The position numbers and the translations under genes were made by a program. From Symsagittifera roscoffensis (taxonomy: Eukaryota > Xenacoelomorpha > Acoela > Convolutidae): a stretch of 64,000 nt of DNA. The notes beneath the pieces were generated by a model that searched no databases, was not told the DNA's origin, and was given only the letters and a program-made list of their open reading frames with translations. This document shows, piece by piece, positions 46,601 to 58,472 of this stretch. Location of the stretch: assembly GCF_963678635.1 (NCBI RefSeq), contig NC_087065.1, positions 49,796,952 to 49,860,951 on the forward strand, given 5' to 3'. Every line of letters starts with the position of its first letter. The first letter of the stretch is position 1.

Positions 46601-49600
46601 GATCATAACCCCCCCCCCCCCCATCTTGTCAACTCCGCGTCTCTGCCGTGTTGATTTCCGCGTCGCCGTTTCGTACTGATTTTTACTTCGTTTTCCACCG
46701 ACGGATCGTGGTGAATTCTCCCTAACCGACGGTACATCCTGTTCTTCGTTCGCCGCACCTATGGTGTGTTCCCTTCGTCCGATTTCCCACTCACTATCGT
46801 AGTCGTCGTCGTCGTCCTCGCTCTCGTCCGCCGAGTATTCCACTATTCGCTGTTTTGTCGATTTTCTTGCATTTTCCATTGCGGTTCGGTCCTTCTCGGC
46901 TTTTCGCTTATACTTGTTTGATTCGCTTGGGGCCGGTGTACTAGTTACGTTTCTACTCGGTCCAGGGGTGCACTCTTCGCTTCTATTTCCAATTAGGCTT
47001 TCTTCAGCCGCCGATCTAAAAGACACACCACTCCGCCTTAGTAACGACCCTTTTTCCATTTGCACCGTATGCTTAGTCAATTTTTCAATTTTTAATGGCA
47101 AACATTTATACCTCCTTGGGTCCTTTGGATCCGTCTTCCCGGTCCTCTGATACACCGTCGTTGAACTTGTTTTATGCTTTTTCAGCCATGTTGGTGTCTT
47201 GGGTGGGCTTAGTTCCTTGGGGTCAACAACTTCCGGATCCTTGGGATCCGCTACCACGTCATCATCCAAAATGATTGGAGCTTTCCTATTTTGAGGGGCG
47301 TACACTAAGTCACTTCTCTTCTCCCAATCTAGGGTAAGTTCAACTTCTGGGAGTTTTCCCGCCTTGTCTAAACAAGATAACTTTTGATTAACAACATTGT
47401 CCCAATTTAAGTTTTCAATGACGGCTTTTTTGTTAAATTTCGCAGTGCCGTATTTGCTTCTCGACCATGGTATGCTTCGAACGGCGTTAGTTTAGTTTTC
47501 GAATGTGGCACGAAACGTAATGCACTAAGCGCACGAGATATCATCGCTTCAAACTTGTAGTTTTTATTTTCCTGGAGATAAGTCAACGCGTAATTTTTTA
47601 TCGACCCAATAGTACGTTCAACCATTAATGTTCCCGACCGGAGATTTAATAAATTCGATACGTTCGTAGTTACAGAAATTTTGATTTTCGTTAGAGAAAA
47701 AACCCGTGGCTTGATCCATTTGCAATTTCCTTGGGTGTCCATGAGTATTTATGTACTTCCTTAGGAACTTCAATACATTTTTTGATTTGTTGTTTGAACA
47801 AACATACGCCGACGGCCAATGCGAGAAAGTAACTACTGCTACAAGTACATACTTTTTCCGACCCCTTACATAGTTTACTGGACCCCAAAAATCTAATTGG
47901 ACCAAATCATTTGGTTCCTTAGGAACATACGTTTCCCCCATGTCACTTTTCGGAATGTCCGGTTTAAGGTTTTTACCTGCTTCTAAGCAACTTTTGCAGT
48001 ATTTGGCTGTGGCCGCGATATTTTGGTGCATAAGGGGAATCCACACGTCCTTTGCGGCCGCGAACATCTTATCCCGCCCATGATGGTTATAATGTAGGCG
48101 ATTCAGAATTGCTGATGATAGGTCCTTCGGTATTGCTAACCGGCCGTCCATCCACAGGCAATTCTCACGTACTGCGAAATCGTTGTAATGCTGGGCATAA
48201 TATTGTCCTACTCTTGTAATAATCTCCTTTGCTCGTGGGTTCCTGTCTCTGATGTTGTCTCGGATGGTCTTCATAATGTGGTCTTTTTCAATATTTGCTT
48301 CAATCAATTTTAAATTCAAAACTTCCGGGTGTTCAATTTTCTTCACTATTTTACTATCCGACGGCACTATAGAATAGATCCATATTTCATTTTGTACAAG
48401 TGGGTACGATTAACCGGGGAACTGATGTGGAAAAGATATAATTGTATTTAGTTTTTTAGAATTAGTTTGTTTGATATCAAGTTTTTCGGGTGGTATCATT
48501 TCAATATCGGAATCCGAACTAACGCTAGGAGGTTGATATAGGCGGTTCAGTACAACATTTAGATAAACATTTCCCAAATTAGTTGATGTGTTGACTATTG
48601 CCGAAGTTGGAGGATCATTTTTCTCTGGTGAGTTACTCATTTTTTTATATTTTGGGTTACTCAAGTTATTTCTCTCGGATTTGCTACTGTATTTTTTCAA
48701 AGTAATTGGCTTTTCACTATATTCTTTACTACTGTAAATTTTCAAAGTAAGTGGCTCTTCACTGTAATCTTGTAAGACGGATGGTTTGCAACTGTAAATT
48801 TTCTACGCAGAAGCCTTGCAATTGTAGTTAGTTGAAATAGAAGGGTTTCGAGGGTATTGAATCAATTTTTTATGTTTGCAACTGTAATTTAAGCAATGAG
48901 AACAAAGTCTGAATCTCGTTCTTCGGTATTTGCATGCATTGTGCTCACGGTGAATATTTGCATAACCGTCTTTTCTTTCATTCTCATAGAATGAAACTGA
49001 TTTCGTTGTGTCGAAACCTGACTGTTCGCCCCCTACTTTCGGTTTTCGCTTAATGTTATTCTTTTCTTGACCCCTAGGCTTCATTTTGTCCTTGGGCCTC
49101 AACGCCGCGTTTATCATTCTTATCTTTGCTACTGTAAAATTTTCATCGTAATGACTCGTCTCGGGTGCCTCTGCGGACGGAAAGCGAGACAAATAGTCAG
49201 CCATCCCCATTTTTGACCCTTGTCTATGTTCAACTTTAAAGTCGTATGGCACCAGTCGATCATACCATCGAGTTAATCGACTGAAAAATGATTTATTTCC
49301 TTTCGGTGACGAATTCAACAATATAATTAGCGCTTTATGATCAGATATCACTGTGAAACACCGACCGTATATATAATTCCGAAAATGTTCCGTAGCCCAC
49401 ACTACCGCGAGTAATTCTAATTTGTTTGTGGAGTATTTTTTTCAGCCGGATTAAGATAACGGGATGCAAACGAAATTGGGTGCCACCCGGATGCGCCATA
49501 CTATTCTAAGACAGCCCCCTAGACCATCGTGACTAGCGTCACAAATAATTCTAGTTTCACGGTGAATGTCGAAATGTCGAAATTCGACAATATTTTCCAC

Positions 49601-52600
49601 CAGCGATTTTAATTGTTGGAACGCATTTTCGCAAACGGGTGTCCAGACAAAATCGTTATTTTGACTCAGTAATGGCCTTAACGGTGCGCTTAATTCGCCG
49701 AGTTTGGGTAAAAATTTGTGTAAGCTGTGTAGTGAACCCATCAAAGATTTCAACTGCTTTCGAGATTTTGGGGTTTTCAAGTCTTCTATTGCTTGTGTTT
49801 TTCTTACTAAGGGCGTTATACCACTTTCCCCAATTCGAAATCCAAGCCATTCGCACTCCGTTTTCGCAAATTCGCATTTTCGCAATTTTAACGCGACATT
49901 GGAGACGTCCAGCTTATTCAATATCTTTTCCACCAACGCAATGTGTTCGATTTTAGTTCCTTTTGAAGCAATTAAGATATCATCAAAAAACGCGTTAGCC
50001 TGGGGGAACTCCTTAAGTAAATTATCAATTACCTTCTGGAATTCCGCCGGCATAGACGTAAGTCCGTAAAATCCGTTTTTAAAACAATAAGTCCCCGTGG
50101 ATTTTCCGCCGACTAGCGAGAAATTGCATTGCTCGCTCGTTTTTTGTTCTAATGCGACTTGTCCGTACGCATATGTGAAATCCAATGTTGTAAAGTATAC
50201 ATTCCCCGATTTTTTCTCCGCGATAATCTGACTTACTCCGTCAATTTATTCGTCAATATTTGGCATTTGGTACTTATTTTTGTGTACCTGTTTATTCAAT
50301 TCTCTTGATTCTTGTGCTAATTTTATGCTTCCGTCCTTTTTTACTGTAATGGCGATAGGAGAGACGAAATACTTATCTGAGCACTCTTTTAATTTTATGA
50401 TGTGTCCTTCATTTATCAGCCGATGAATTTCTTTATCCAGCTTTTCTTGTAGACTGATTGGCACCCTACGCCCTTTTTGTTGTATAGGCTTCAAATTTTC
50501 AAAAAATTCAGCTCCTACTTTCGCATTCCGGATCTTCCCTATCCTAGTAAAAAAACTTGGGTACAACTTACAGAAGTATGTTTGCAATTCGTCGTATTCC
50601 TCCTCCTCTTGACTGATCCCTTCCCCTGTGATTCCCATCACTTTCTTCCGTTGGACTAGCTCGAGACCTAGGGTGCCCATCAAGTCGCGCCCTAGGATTG
50701 ATTGATGATTTCCGGATATTACTGACACCTGTGCTGGTGCTGCCCAGCCATTTAATGACATCATCACTGTTACCTTCCCTAGTATGTTTATTCGGTTGTT
50801 GTTGTAATCCAGAAATTCCTCTTTTGACGGTTGTAGTTGAATATTTGTTTTTCCCAACGTTGTTTTTAGGTCGTTTATGCTGAAGATAGTCACTGGAGAT
50901 CCACTATCTATCCACAACCACATCTTCTTCCCTGATACCTCCACTTGAACGCGGGCCCCAGGGATTTCCAATTCAGTCTCATTCTTCTTCCTTTTTATCG
51001 ACATGTAGTCGTCCGATCCCGACGTCATGGATTCATTTTACCCGCACCCCTGCTGATTCACCCACGGTACTGGATCTTCATTCAATTCATTTACGTTCTG
51101 CGTACTTTGATGATGCTCATTTTCGTCCCTGACCAATCCAACTCGTCCTCGTCCTCTCCATTGGTTATTACCCCTTCTAATTCCTCGACATGTTCGTTCA
51201 AAATGTCCCAGTTTTCGGCGCGAGTTACATGTTGCTCCTTTTGCAGGACAGCTCGCGATGTGATCCAGGGTGAAATTTGGCGCGTCGCAATTGTAACACC
51301 TACGGTTATTCCAGCTTCCCCCACTACTACTACTTGATCCTTGGATGTATCCTCCACGTCCCGCACGTCCTCGACCTCAAAAAAAACCTTGTCCCCTTCT
51401 TATATTATTTACTGGTTCCTGTTTTATTGAAATTGCCGGAGCTGATGAAGCTGGTTTTCCCGTATATGATTTGTATGCGCGCTCACCACGTTCATATGAT
51501 AAGGCGATCCGGTAAACTTCCTCCGGTAACTTAGTTGATCGTGATAATTCTCGCTGGCAATCCGATTCCCGCATATTCATAATGAAAATATCACGAACGT
51601 TTTCGGCCGCATTTGCAAAATCACATCTTCCTGCTAGAGCGCTTAGCTCCGCATGAAATGTTTCGAAAGTTTCGTTCTCACGTTGTTTTCGTGTGTAGAA
51701 GAGTCCCCGCTCATGAGTTACATTCCTCTCACGTTGGAAAACATTTTGCATCTCATCCAGGACCCGTGGGTACCGTTCCGTTTTAATGTTAACCGTCGGT
51801 TTCCGTGCTTTGAATATACGTTGCGCCTCGTCTCCGATACAAAGATATAAGTTAGACTTTAACTTCTTTTCCGAATCGAGACGGTTTTTTCCATTGACTT
51901 CTTCAGGCAACGCCGTGATAGCCGCTGCATTTAGAGTACTCGCAAAACAGAAATCATCGGGATCAATGTCGTATTTTGCTATCATCCCCCAGTGAAATTT
52001 AATTATCCACTCCTCCCAATATACTGGAGGTTCCGGCGTTCGTGTTTCCCAAAATGCTACTATATTCAATGGATTTTTCCCCCATCCTTTTTTCTCTGCT
52101 GGCTGCGCCATGTTAAAGTCGTAAGTTTGGAAACTCAAAAAAGGTTGTTAATAAGTTTTATTGTAGACAAACTGTTAGGCATCAAATCGAAATCTTACTG
52201 CACTCTTTTATTTCAGATCCCATCGGACATTAGAGATCGCTAGGTCAAGACAGCAGGTCCCCAGACAGAAAGAAGAATTGATAGCACTTACATAAACTCA
52301 AACTGGTGTCTATCTAGAAGAATTGATAGCACTTACATAAACTCAAAACTGGTCCCTATCTCAGTACCAGTGATGACGTGATTGTCAAGCGAAAACCCGA
52401 TAATTGCTTTGTAATAATCAACTTGGTCGACCTAAAAAAATCCACAAAATTTTCGAAATTTTTGAAAGTCCTAGATCCGACCCTATATATATAATCGCGG
52501 ACTTGGCAAATCAAATACAAATTGGATCCCAGGGAAAAAAGGGCAAAAGAGCCAGACGAAAGGAAGGGAAAGAGTTTAAAGAAATCAAAAAGTAATTGGA

Positions 52601-55600
52601 AGCAGAATTCTGGTTACAAAACATCGACGAGGTTAAAGAAGATGAAAGATAAGGTGTTATTCGAACCTTATACCAGAATTGATATATATAATCAATTTGA
52701 AATCCGCTATGATTCTAATCCTGATAAATTTTACTTTTTAAACTTTTCGCAAAATTATTTGCAAAAAATTTTACAGCTTCTGCTTGGAACCAGATATAAA
52801 CTATATTTATTCTTTGGTTATACATTGGATATTTTATCACTATAAAATATTCAATATTAACCAATCACGATCCATCTAACTAACAATCCACTTATTTGTA
52901 AGTGCTGAAATTACCTGTAATTTCAGCACCAGAGAGATTTGAATTTAACTTAGAAATTAGTTACCTCTCCCAGAGAACTTAGCAATTGCAATAAGCCAGT
53001 ATACTCTAGATCTATTGAGCCTAGCAGAGACTAGTTAAACACCATGAGACTAGTAGATATAAGAGTAAGATTAGGATCGGTATTAGACTAAGAAGTTGCA
53101 CGAATCTATCCGGACAAAAATAAGATAGCGTGACGAACAGACGGTGTACCCTATCCGAAATTACTCTATGAGTTACACCTCGAACCTAACTCATGCTATA
53201 CTCACCGCGTAGTCGAAATTTAAATTTAATCATTTTATTTAAAATTTAAAATGCGCGTTTTGCTATACCCCTTCCCCATACGTTCACTCCCCCCCCCCCT
53301 CCTCTCTTCTGCAAATACCATTTAGAACCCCTCCCCTTCCGCTTTTACACACTGCTAGAACCCGCACCATCGCCCCTCCCCGTAAACTTGGAAAAGGTTG
53401 TTGTGTTAAAGACCGGTAAAAGTGGGAGGGGTATAAACTAGGGGATGTAAAGAAGCAGTTAAAAGGGGTTTGGGGACAATAAACATGGCTCGAAATAATC
53501 GGGGGTTGTAAACGAAGAGGTGTAGGCGAGATGGGTTGGGTTTGTGATTGTGGTCGGTATTGTAGATCTTAAAATCATTGAAGACGAAAATTTCACTCCC
53601 GAAAAATCTGAAAAACCCCTTTAGGGCAGTATAAGAGAACAAGTTTGGAAAGAAAATCGAAGAACGTATGGTAACGGCAAACGAGTGCAACGTAAGAGAC
53701 GATCCCCTGTCAAGGCGCGAAATCCAGCGCCCAGACCAGAAGATAGGATTGCGGAGTTTTTGGACAAACTGAAAAACGGGGCACCCGGAATTGAACGAAT
53801 TAGAGTCATTGCGCTGAAAGCCATGAACAAAGGCGCAGAAAAGAGGTTGTTTAATAAACTCATAAAGCATCTCGAAGAAAACTATCAAAAATGGGAAGAG
53901 AAGAGATTACGATCGGTTGGGTAATGCCGCTGTTTAAGAAAGGCTCGAGAAGTGATTTGAACAAATATCGAGGCGTGTGTCTAGTGGTGCTGATAAGTCG
54001 TCTGTGTGCAAGGATTTTAGCCACCAGGATTAAGACATGGGCAGAAAACATCGGAGCACTCGAAGAAAAACCATAATGGATTCCAAACCCCAAGATTCAT
54101 GGGCGATGCAACGCAGATCATCCTCAGAATAAGTGGAGAAAGAGAGAAGATCTTCGGACAGAGGGAAGTACCTCAAGAGAGAGAGCTGGAGCCGTACTAC
54201 TGCATACAAAGGAGGCATACCCCAGAGGAAACCGACCCTTGCCGTGGCGAATCCTTGTTAATCTCGGGATGGGCGAGAAGAATATTACAATGTTGAAAGC
54301 ACTGCACGAGGGAACCTCATACCAGGTTAAGGGGAGAGACGCAGTGACCAAAAGCTGGCACCTAGAATCGCGGAATACAAGAAGGATGAGCAACTTCAGC
54401 CATCCTCTTTAGGATATGCCACGATCTAGCCATCAAAATAGAACATGAAATATAAAAACAGCAAGAGTGCAGACTTGATTGAAAATGGAAATCAAAAGGA
54501 GTTATCCCAACTGTAGAGCCAAAATGACTCTAGCCAGCCTGCGTCGAAAACAATCATGATCGGGGAAACCCTTGTTCGCGAATGACTCAACATTGATCGG
54601 CCGCATGGACTAGCTCAAGGAGGGGGAAATGTGGTCAAGGAGACAATGATGGAGTTTGAAGAACGCTGTCATGACGGAAAAGAAACCTGAATCTGCTTTG
54701 GATCAAAAGACGNNNNNNNNNNNNNNNNNNNNNNNNNNNNNNNNNNNNNNNNNNNNNNNNNNNNNNNNNNNNNNNNNNNNNNNNNNNNNNNNNNNNNNNN
54801 NNNNNNNNNNNNNNNNNNNNNNNNNNNNNNNNNNNNNNNNNNNNNNNNNNNNNNNNNNNNNNNNNNNNNNNNNNNNNNNNNNNNNNNNNNNNNNNNNNNN
54901 NNNNNNNNNNNNTTTTTTTGATATAAGATAAACCGTTTGACACCATCGTATTGAGTATTAGATGACTATTTATAATTTTTGAGGATGTTTTTCTAGCTGC
55001 TGGTCTACCACACTCTGGAAAATCAAGTGTGGATCATAGGTTTCAGTGAGAAAGTTAATTTTAGAAAAAATCCTAATACCTGTACAAGTCTGTTGTATCT
55101 GCCTTTGATTCCGCATAACCAGCCGCTGTTGCTACCAGAAATGGTTTCTGGTACCCAGAATCCTCAAAAAACGAGTGTGATATAAAATCGATAACCTCAT
55201 ACGCCCCCACTGAACAAGGAGGTCCAATATACACGTCAATGTCAGCTTTCTTCAAACTTTCCAGGACAACTCGACGTGCCACAAGCTGGTCACACTTGGT
55301 GTCAATGAACACGAGTTCGATTCCCAGTCCCTCAGGAAGTGCATTGAGTTGTTCCATTTGTTCTAGCGCGAGGTATGCGGTGGGAACTGCAGTCCACCCG
55401 GCAGGCCAAGAGAGTGACTCATTCCCGCTGTAGAGAAGACCCACTCTCACCAACTGCTTTTCTGAGTCATTATCGGCTAAAAAAATTGATCATCTGCAAA
55501 CATTTGAAGATGGTTAATCTCACGACATGCCCCTAAAAGTTGCAGTTTTACAAAAAAAACAAGTTGAAGTTGTTTTGTTTTTCAAAAGGAAATCATATAA

Positions 55601-56339
55601 TTCAAAGACACCTTTATCGGACTAATTGATCTCAAACAGTACCATTTATATTGCCGGATGGAGGAGCTTATTGTTATACAAACCTTCAGCACCTTCATCG
55701 CTCAATGTTCTGGAGTTAATTGGACCGATTTGCCTATTTTAAATCTGAATTTTGTTAAATCTGGGAAATAAGAGAACCCTAATTTCATTTTTGATCAAAC
55801 AATGTAAAAATGATTTTTTTTTGGTTATAAAACATTAATAAACTACGTTAAATGGAAAAAGTGTTATAAAAACAGGGTTGGATCTAAGATTTTTTCGAAA
55901 ATTTTGTTGTCCTTTTTTATAAGTCAACCAAACTGATTTTCCGAGCGGTCTCAGAAGACTATGAAGACACCCTCTTGACAAAAAAAATTCAATCCGCAGA
56001 CAAATTTTTGAAAAAGAAAACAGGTCACAAACGCCGTTTTTGCGCACTCTTTGGAGAATTTTCAAGAAAAAAATACGCGTATGCTGTTTTTGACGAAAAT
56101 ATTTTGACGAAAAAAAAAACAGGTCAAAAAGGCCGTTTTTGGGCACTTTTTGGAGAACTTTGACCAAATTTTTAGCTCGCGCTCGTTGTAAGAAAACTTG
56201 GGAAAGGGGCACGCCTCCCCCCTTAAGTCAGCCACTGCACTGTGTATGAATAAGTAAGCTTACCTGTCTCTGTGACTGACTGGATTTCCGAGCGAGATTT
56301 TAGAGCAGAAAGCAGAAATAAAACCGAATAGTTCTTCAT
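43684..56339 (-). CDS. GABA-B-type class C G-protein-coupled receptor (three exons)
   Basis: Exon 1 (56264-56339) encodes a signal peptide with a hydrophobic core VLFLLSAL. Exon 2 (55080-55476) is the first part of a Venus-flytrap ligand-binding domain (VRVGLLYSG start, DVYIGPPCS). Exon 3 (43684-45367) has the rest of it, beginning YGIVYDTG, then seven membrane segments. GABA-B hallmarks are FGALFAKTWRVYKAF after segment 3 and FETRNVNIEALNDSK between segments 5 and 6. There is no Cys-rich linker, as in GABA-B receptors. Phases join exactly (codons split 1/2 and 2/1) to give 718 residues. At the exon 2/3 join about 30 residues usual in flytrap domains seem missing, so an exon may lie in the gap or be unrecognised. 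The ligand cannot be told from sequence alone. Confidence 0.88.
45368..46156 (-). other. Receptor intron 2, segment before element B
   Basis: Non-coding. The 50 bp next to the acceptor (about 45368-45425) belongs to a dispersed repeat also seen at 38741-38775 and 45795-45835. Confidence 0.5.
46157..46409 (-). repeat. 3' LTR of element B
   Basis: 253 bp. It contains a 45-bp internal tandem duplication (46317-46361 and from 46362), also present in the other LTR. Confidence 0.95.
46580..47305 (-). CDS. pol of element B: C-terminal tail
   Basis: 241 codons back in the main pol frame. It is Pro/Lys-rich, with Pro-Lys-Asp/Glu repeats (DPKDPEVVDPKE), an acidic patch (ESEDDDDDYDSE) and basic Arg/Lys clusters. 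It looks like a disordered integrase extension; no known domain. Confidence 0.65.
   Translation of the reverse strand: MYAPQNRKAPIILDDDVVADPKDPEVVDPKELSPPKTPTWLKKHKTSSTTVYQRTGKTDPKDPRRYKCLPLKIEKLTKHTVQMEKGSLLRRSGVSFRSAAEESLIGNRSEECTPGPSRNVTSTPAPSESNKYKRKAEKDRTAMENARKSTKQRIVEYSADESEDDDDDYDSEWEIGRREHTIGAANEEQDVPSVRENSPRSVGGKRSKNQYETATRKSTRQRRGVDKMGGGGVMIHRIAHK
47407..48367 (-). pseudogene. pol: pol of element B: integrase, one frameshift
   Basis: The zinc finger H-YNH-H...C-KS-C (about residues 92-130) is intact. The first Asp is in QLDFWGPV and the second in MDQATGFF. A frameshift near 47620-47740 precedes the catalytic Glu (VERTIGSIKNYA), which is in the frame that runs 47742-47407. Confidence 0.85.
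48410..49402 (-). pseudogene. pol: pol of element B: RNase H and linker, interrupted
   Basis: The first open part (49402-48803) has WATEHF, SDHKALI and the DYLSRFP end of RNase H, then a Lys-rich linker with Cys/His. After a stop the same frame reopens (48745-48410) as a Ser/Lys/Pro-rich linker in which KIYSSKEYSEKPITLKK-like units are repeated. Confidence 0.75.
49451..50185 (-). CDS. pol: pol of element B: RT palm, thumb and RNase H start
   Basis: Open frame beginning at the first catalytic Asp region (MDFTYAYGQV); the frame is also open back to the TAA at 50246. It holds FYGLTSMPAEFQ and the FFDD box (normally YxDD), then the thumb and ICDASHDGLGG, the first RNase H motif. It ends in a double frameshift near 49440-49510. 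Confidence 0.9.
   Translation of the reverse strand: MDFTYAYGQVALEQKTSEQCNFSLVGGKSTGTYCFKNGFYGLTSMPAEFQKVIDNLLKEFPQANAFFDDILIASKGTKIEHIALVEKILNKLDVSNVALKLRKCEFAKTECEWLGFRIGESGITPLVRKTQAIEDLKTPKSRKQLKSLMGSLHSLHKFLPKLGELSAPLRPLLSQNNDFVWTPVCENAFQQLKSLVENIVEFRHFDIHRETRIICDASHDGLGGCLRIVWRIRVAPNFVCIPLS
50246..51028 (-). CDS. pol: pol of element B: protease and RT N-terminus
   Basis: 260 codons in the gag frame. The retropepsin active site is WIDSGSPVT (residues about 38-46), followed by the ILGRD motif. The RT lead-in (EIHRLINEGHI, then VSPIAITVKKDGSIKL) follows. It ends at an in-frame TAA after PNIDE, where related elements continue into the RT palm. Confidence 0.88.
   Translation of the reverse strand: MTSGSDDYMSIKRKKNETELEIPGARVQVEVSGKKMWLWIDSGSPVTIFSINDLKTTLGKTNIQLQPSKEEFLDYNNNRINILGKVTVMMSLNGWAAPAQVSVISGNHQSILGRDLMGTLGLELVQRKKVMGITGEGISQEEEEYDELQTYFCKLYPSFFTRIGKIRNAKVGAEFFENLKPIQQKGRRVPISLQEKLDKEIHRLINEGHIIKLKECSDKYFVSPIAITVKKDGSIKLAQESRELNKQVHKNKYQMPNIDE
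51038..52111 (-). pseudogene. gag: gag of element B, one internal stop
   Basis: 358 codons from the ATG at the LTR/primer-site border, with TGA at 51377-51379 in frame. The capsid region is normal for mag-type elements (YTRKQRENETFETFHAEL). After the stop the frame gives a Gly/Arg/Ser-rich stretch and two zinc knuckles. The first is CYNC with a later H and C. The second reads C-NSR-RKLG-H-FERT-C, so its second Cys is Arg. The frame ends at TAA 51038-51040, ten bases before the protease frame starts. Confidence 0.8.
52094..52110 (-). promoter_or_regulatory. Primer binding site of element B, overlapping the gag start
   Basis: On the minus strand TGGCGCAGCC follows directly after the LTR. A serine tRNA end would fit but this is not verified. 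The gag ATG is formed by the last LTR base plus the first two bases of this site. Confidence 0.6.
52111..52363 (-). repeat. 5' LTR of element B
   Basis: 253 bp, read on the minus strand from TGAGATAGGG to TTTAACA. Followed on the right by the target duplication GTAC. Confidence 0.95.
52364..52784. other. Receptor intron 2 segment between element B and the solo LTR
   Basis: Non-coding; CCTAGATCCGACC near 52470 resembles the end of the dispersed repeat seen at 55870. Confidence 0.4.
52785..53193 (+). repeat. Solo LTR of the element A family
   Basis: 409 bp, clearly homologous to 7416-7826. TGCT precedes it (52781-52784) and follows it (53194-53197), a perfect 4-bp target duplication. It arose by recombination between the LTRs of a full element. 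It is antisense to the receptor gene whose intron it occupies. Confidence 0.93.
53590..54712 (+). pseudogene. LINE-type reverse transcriptase fragment
   Basis: Broken frames carry non-LTR RT motifs in order: NGAPGIERI (about 53776), WVMPLFKKGSRSDLNKYRGV (about 53921-53980), LGMGEKNITMLKALHEG (about 54262-54312), and FANDSTLIG (about 54576-54602), where the catalytic box is normally [FY]ADD. The right end is cut by the gap at 54713. It is antisense to the receptor gene. Confidence 0.75.
54713..54912. other. Assembly gap, 200 N
   Basis: A run of exactly 200 N inside receptor intron 2, cutting the LINE fragment and possibly hiding an exon. Confidence 1.
55477..56263 (-). other. Receptor intron 1 with a dispersed repeat
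   Basis: Begins GTAAGC after exon 1 and ends TTTTTTAG before exon 2. 55860-56220 is a copy of the GATCTAAG/GCGCGC dispersed repeat with a duplicated AAAACAGGTCA block at about 56020 and 56118. Confidence 0.6.
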
Positions 56340-57759
56340 TTTGACCGTTCAGAAGCTTACACTAAATGAAATTATGATAATTCATATTTTTCCTGAATTG
56401 CGATCTGATTTGATAGATCGAATGAAAGAAAAGCTGTTAAGTTTTTGCTTCTTTAGATTTCAAAGAAGCTTTATGATCAAATGAAAATCTGAATGAAAAC
56501 GAAGAGAAAATGAAAGACCGATCTGCTCTCGGGGTACCCATTAACTTATTGCGAGCTGTGATTTAGCATATCAAAACCCAGTCCAAATCTTTTTGATTTT
56601 AAAGGTAATTTTTTTTTCAAAACAAACAGCTATCTGATTATTCTTTTGAGTTATATTACCTAACGAAGGACTTCAAAAAAACTAAAAAAGCTGAAAATCA
56701 AGCCAACGTGAAATGTGTTCATGCTTCCGCCTGATCAATCAGAAAAGGTAACTAGCAACCTCCCGGTTGAAAGAGGTATCCCCAGCCAATCAGTATTCAG
56801 AAACACTTGAGGAAAAACGAAACAAACTGCACTCATGAAACCAATTTAAATAAAAAAGCTGGACTTTGACATATGTGTTATCATACTAGAGGGCCTTCAG
56901 CCGCCCGTTTTGAGTGACAAGTAACATTCATCGATGACAAATGCTAATTCAGTTTTAATAATGAATTGACGATGATTTAACAATTTTTTATCGCTGAAAA
57001 ATCAAAAAAACTAGCGCTAAATTAGCAATGTGAAATTGCTAATTCATCGCTACACCGTGTGGAGTTTCCAGCTCTGAATTATTCTTAGATCATTTTAAAA
57101 AACAACATAAAAAACATCAATTTGTTTTCCTTCTTCATTATTCAGATGAGAACATTACAAACTATCAGAGCAATTTCATCTGAACTATCTTATCGGAACA
57201 TTTTATTCCACAACGCATATTGAATGCATTTCAAGGTAATTTTGCATCTTAGAAATTGAAAACACTGTTTTTTTTTGCTAGTCGCAGCGTTTTATAGCTT
57301 TGAGAGCAAAAAAAACTCGAGTCTTTTTGGTTATACCCCTAAATTATGAAAAAATGAAAAGAAACTTTTTATAATCTAATTGGGACACTGTTACGAGGAA
57401 ATGCACTATAATATTATGGGACTGGTAAAAGCGAACCTTTTTTTTAAATGAGCCAATAATTGAGGCTCAAACTGACTTTTTTCTCCATATTTTACCAATT
57501 TTCTGAGCATAAATTTAATTAAAAGGATGCTTAATGCGTTTTTAAATGTCATAAAATTGTTTGCCAGTTTTTAGCTTGATTTAACGCTCGGGATATCAGT
57601 CCTGCTTTTTTAAGGAAAATCAGTCAAACTCCGTAAAAAACTCAGGGTATAACCGAAAAGACCCAAAAAGTCCAAAGAAACCGGGTTCTTTTCACTTTTA
57701 AATAGTAGTGTTTCAGCTTGACTTTTAATCGATATAAAGTGTTCGATTGTTTTTCGACC

Positions 57760-57760
<1 letters not shown>
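56340..57760. other. Upstream region of the receptor gene
   Basis: No gene seen. It should hold the receptor promoter; no clear TATA box was identified. Confidence 0.4.

Positions 57761-58472
<712 letters not shown>

Larger units (their letters stand above)
46157..52363 (-). mobile_element. 6.2-kb Ty3/gypsy element B, mag-like, inside the receptor intron
   Basis: LTRs of 253 bp (46157-46409 and 52111-52363) differ at about six sites. GTAC precedes the left LTR (46153-46156) and follows the right one (52364-52367), a perfect 4-bp target duplication. It is in the same orientation as the host gene. Gag, protease, RT, RNase H, integrase and a tail all lie in one frame, as in single-ORF mag-type elements. 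That frame is interrupted by stops (51377-51379, 51038-51040, 50246-50248 and others) and by local frameshifts near 49440-49510 and 47620-47740. It is a defective but fairly young copy. Confidence 0.95.

Noticed and set aside
54635-54946. ORFs spanning the second N run
   Set aside because: Created by translating N.
55835-56212. 125-codon minus-strand ORF
   Set aside because: It lies in the dispersed repeat within receptor intron 1.
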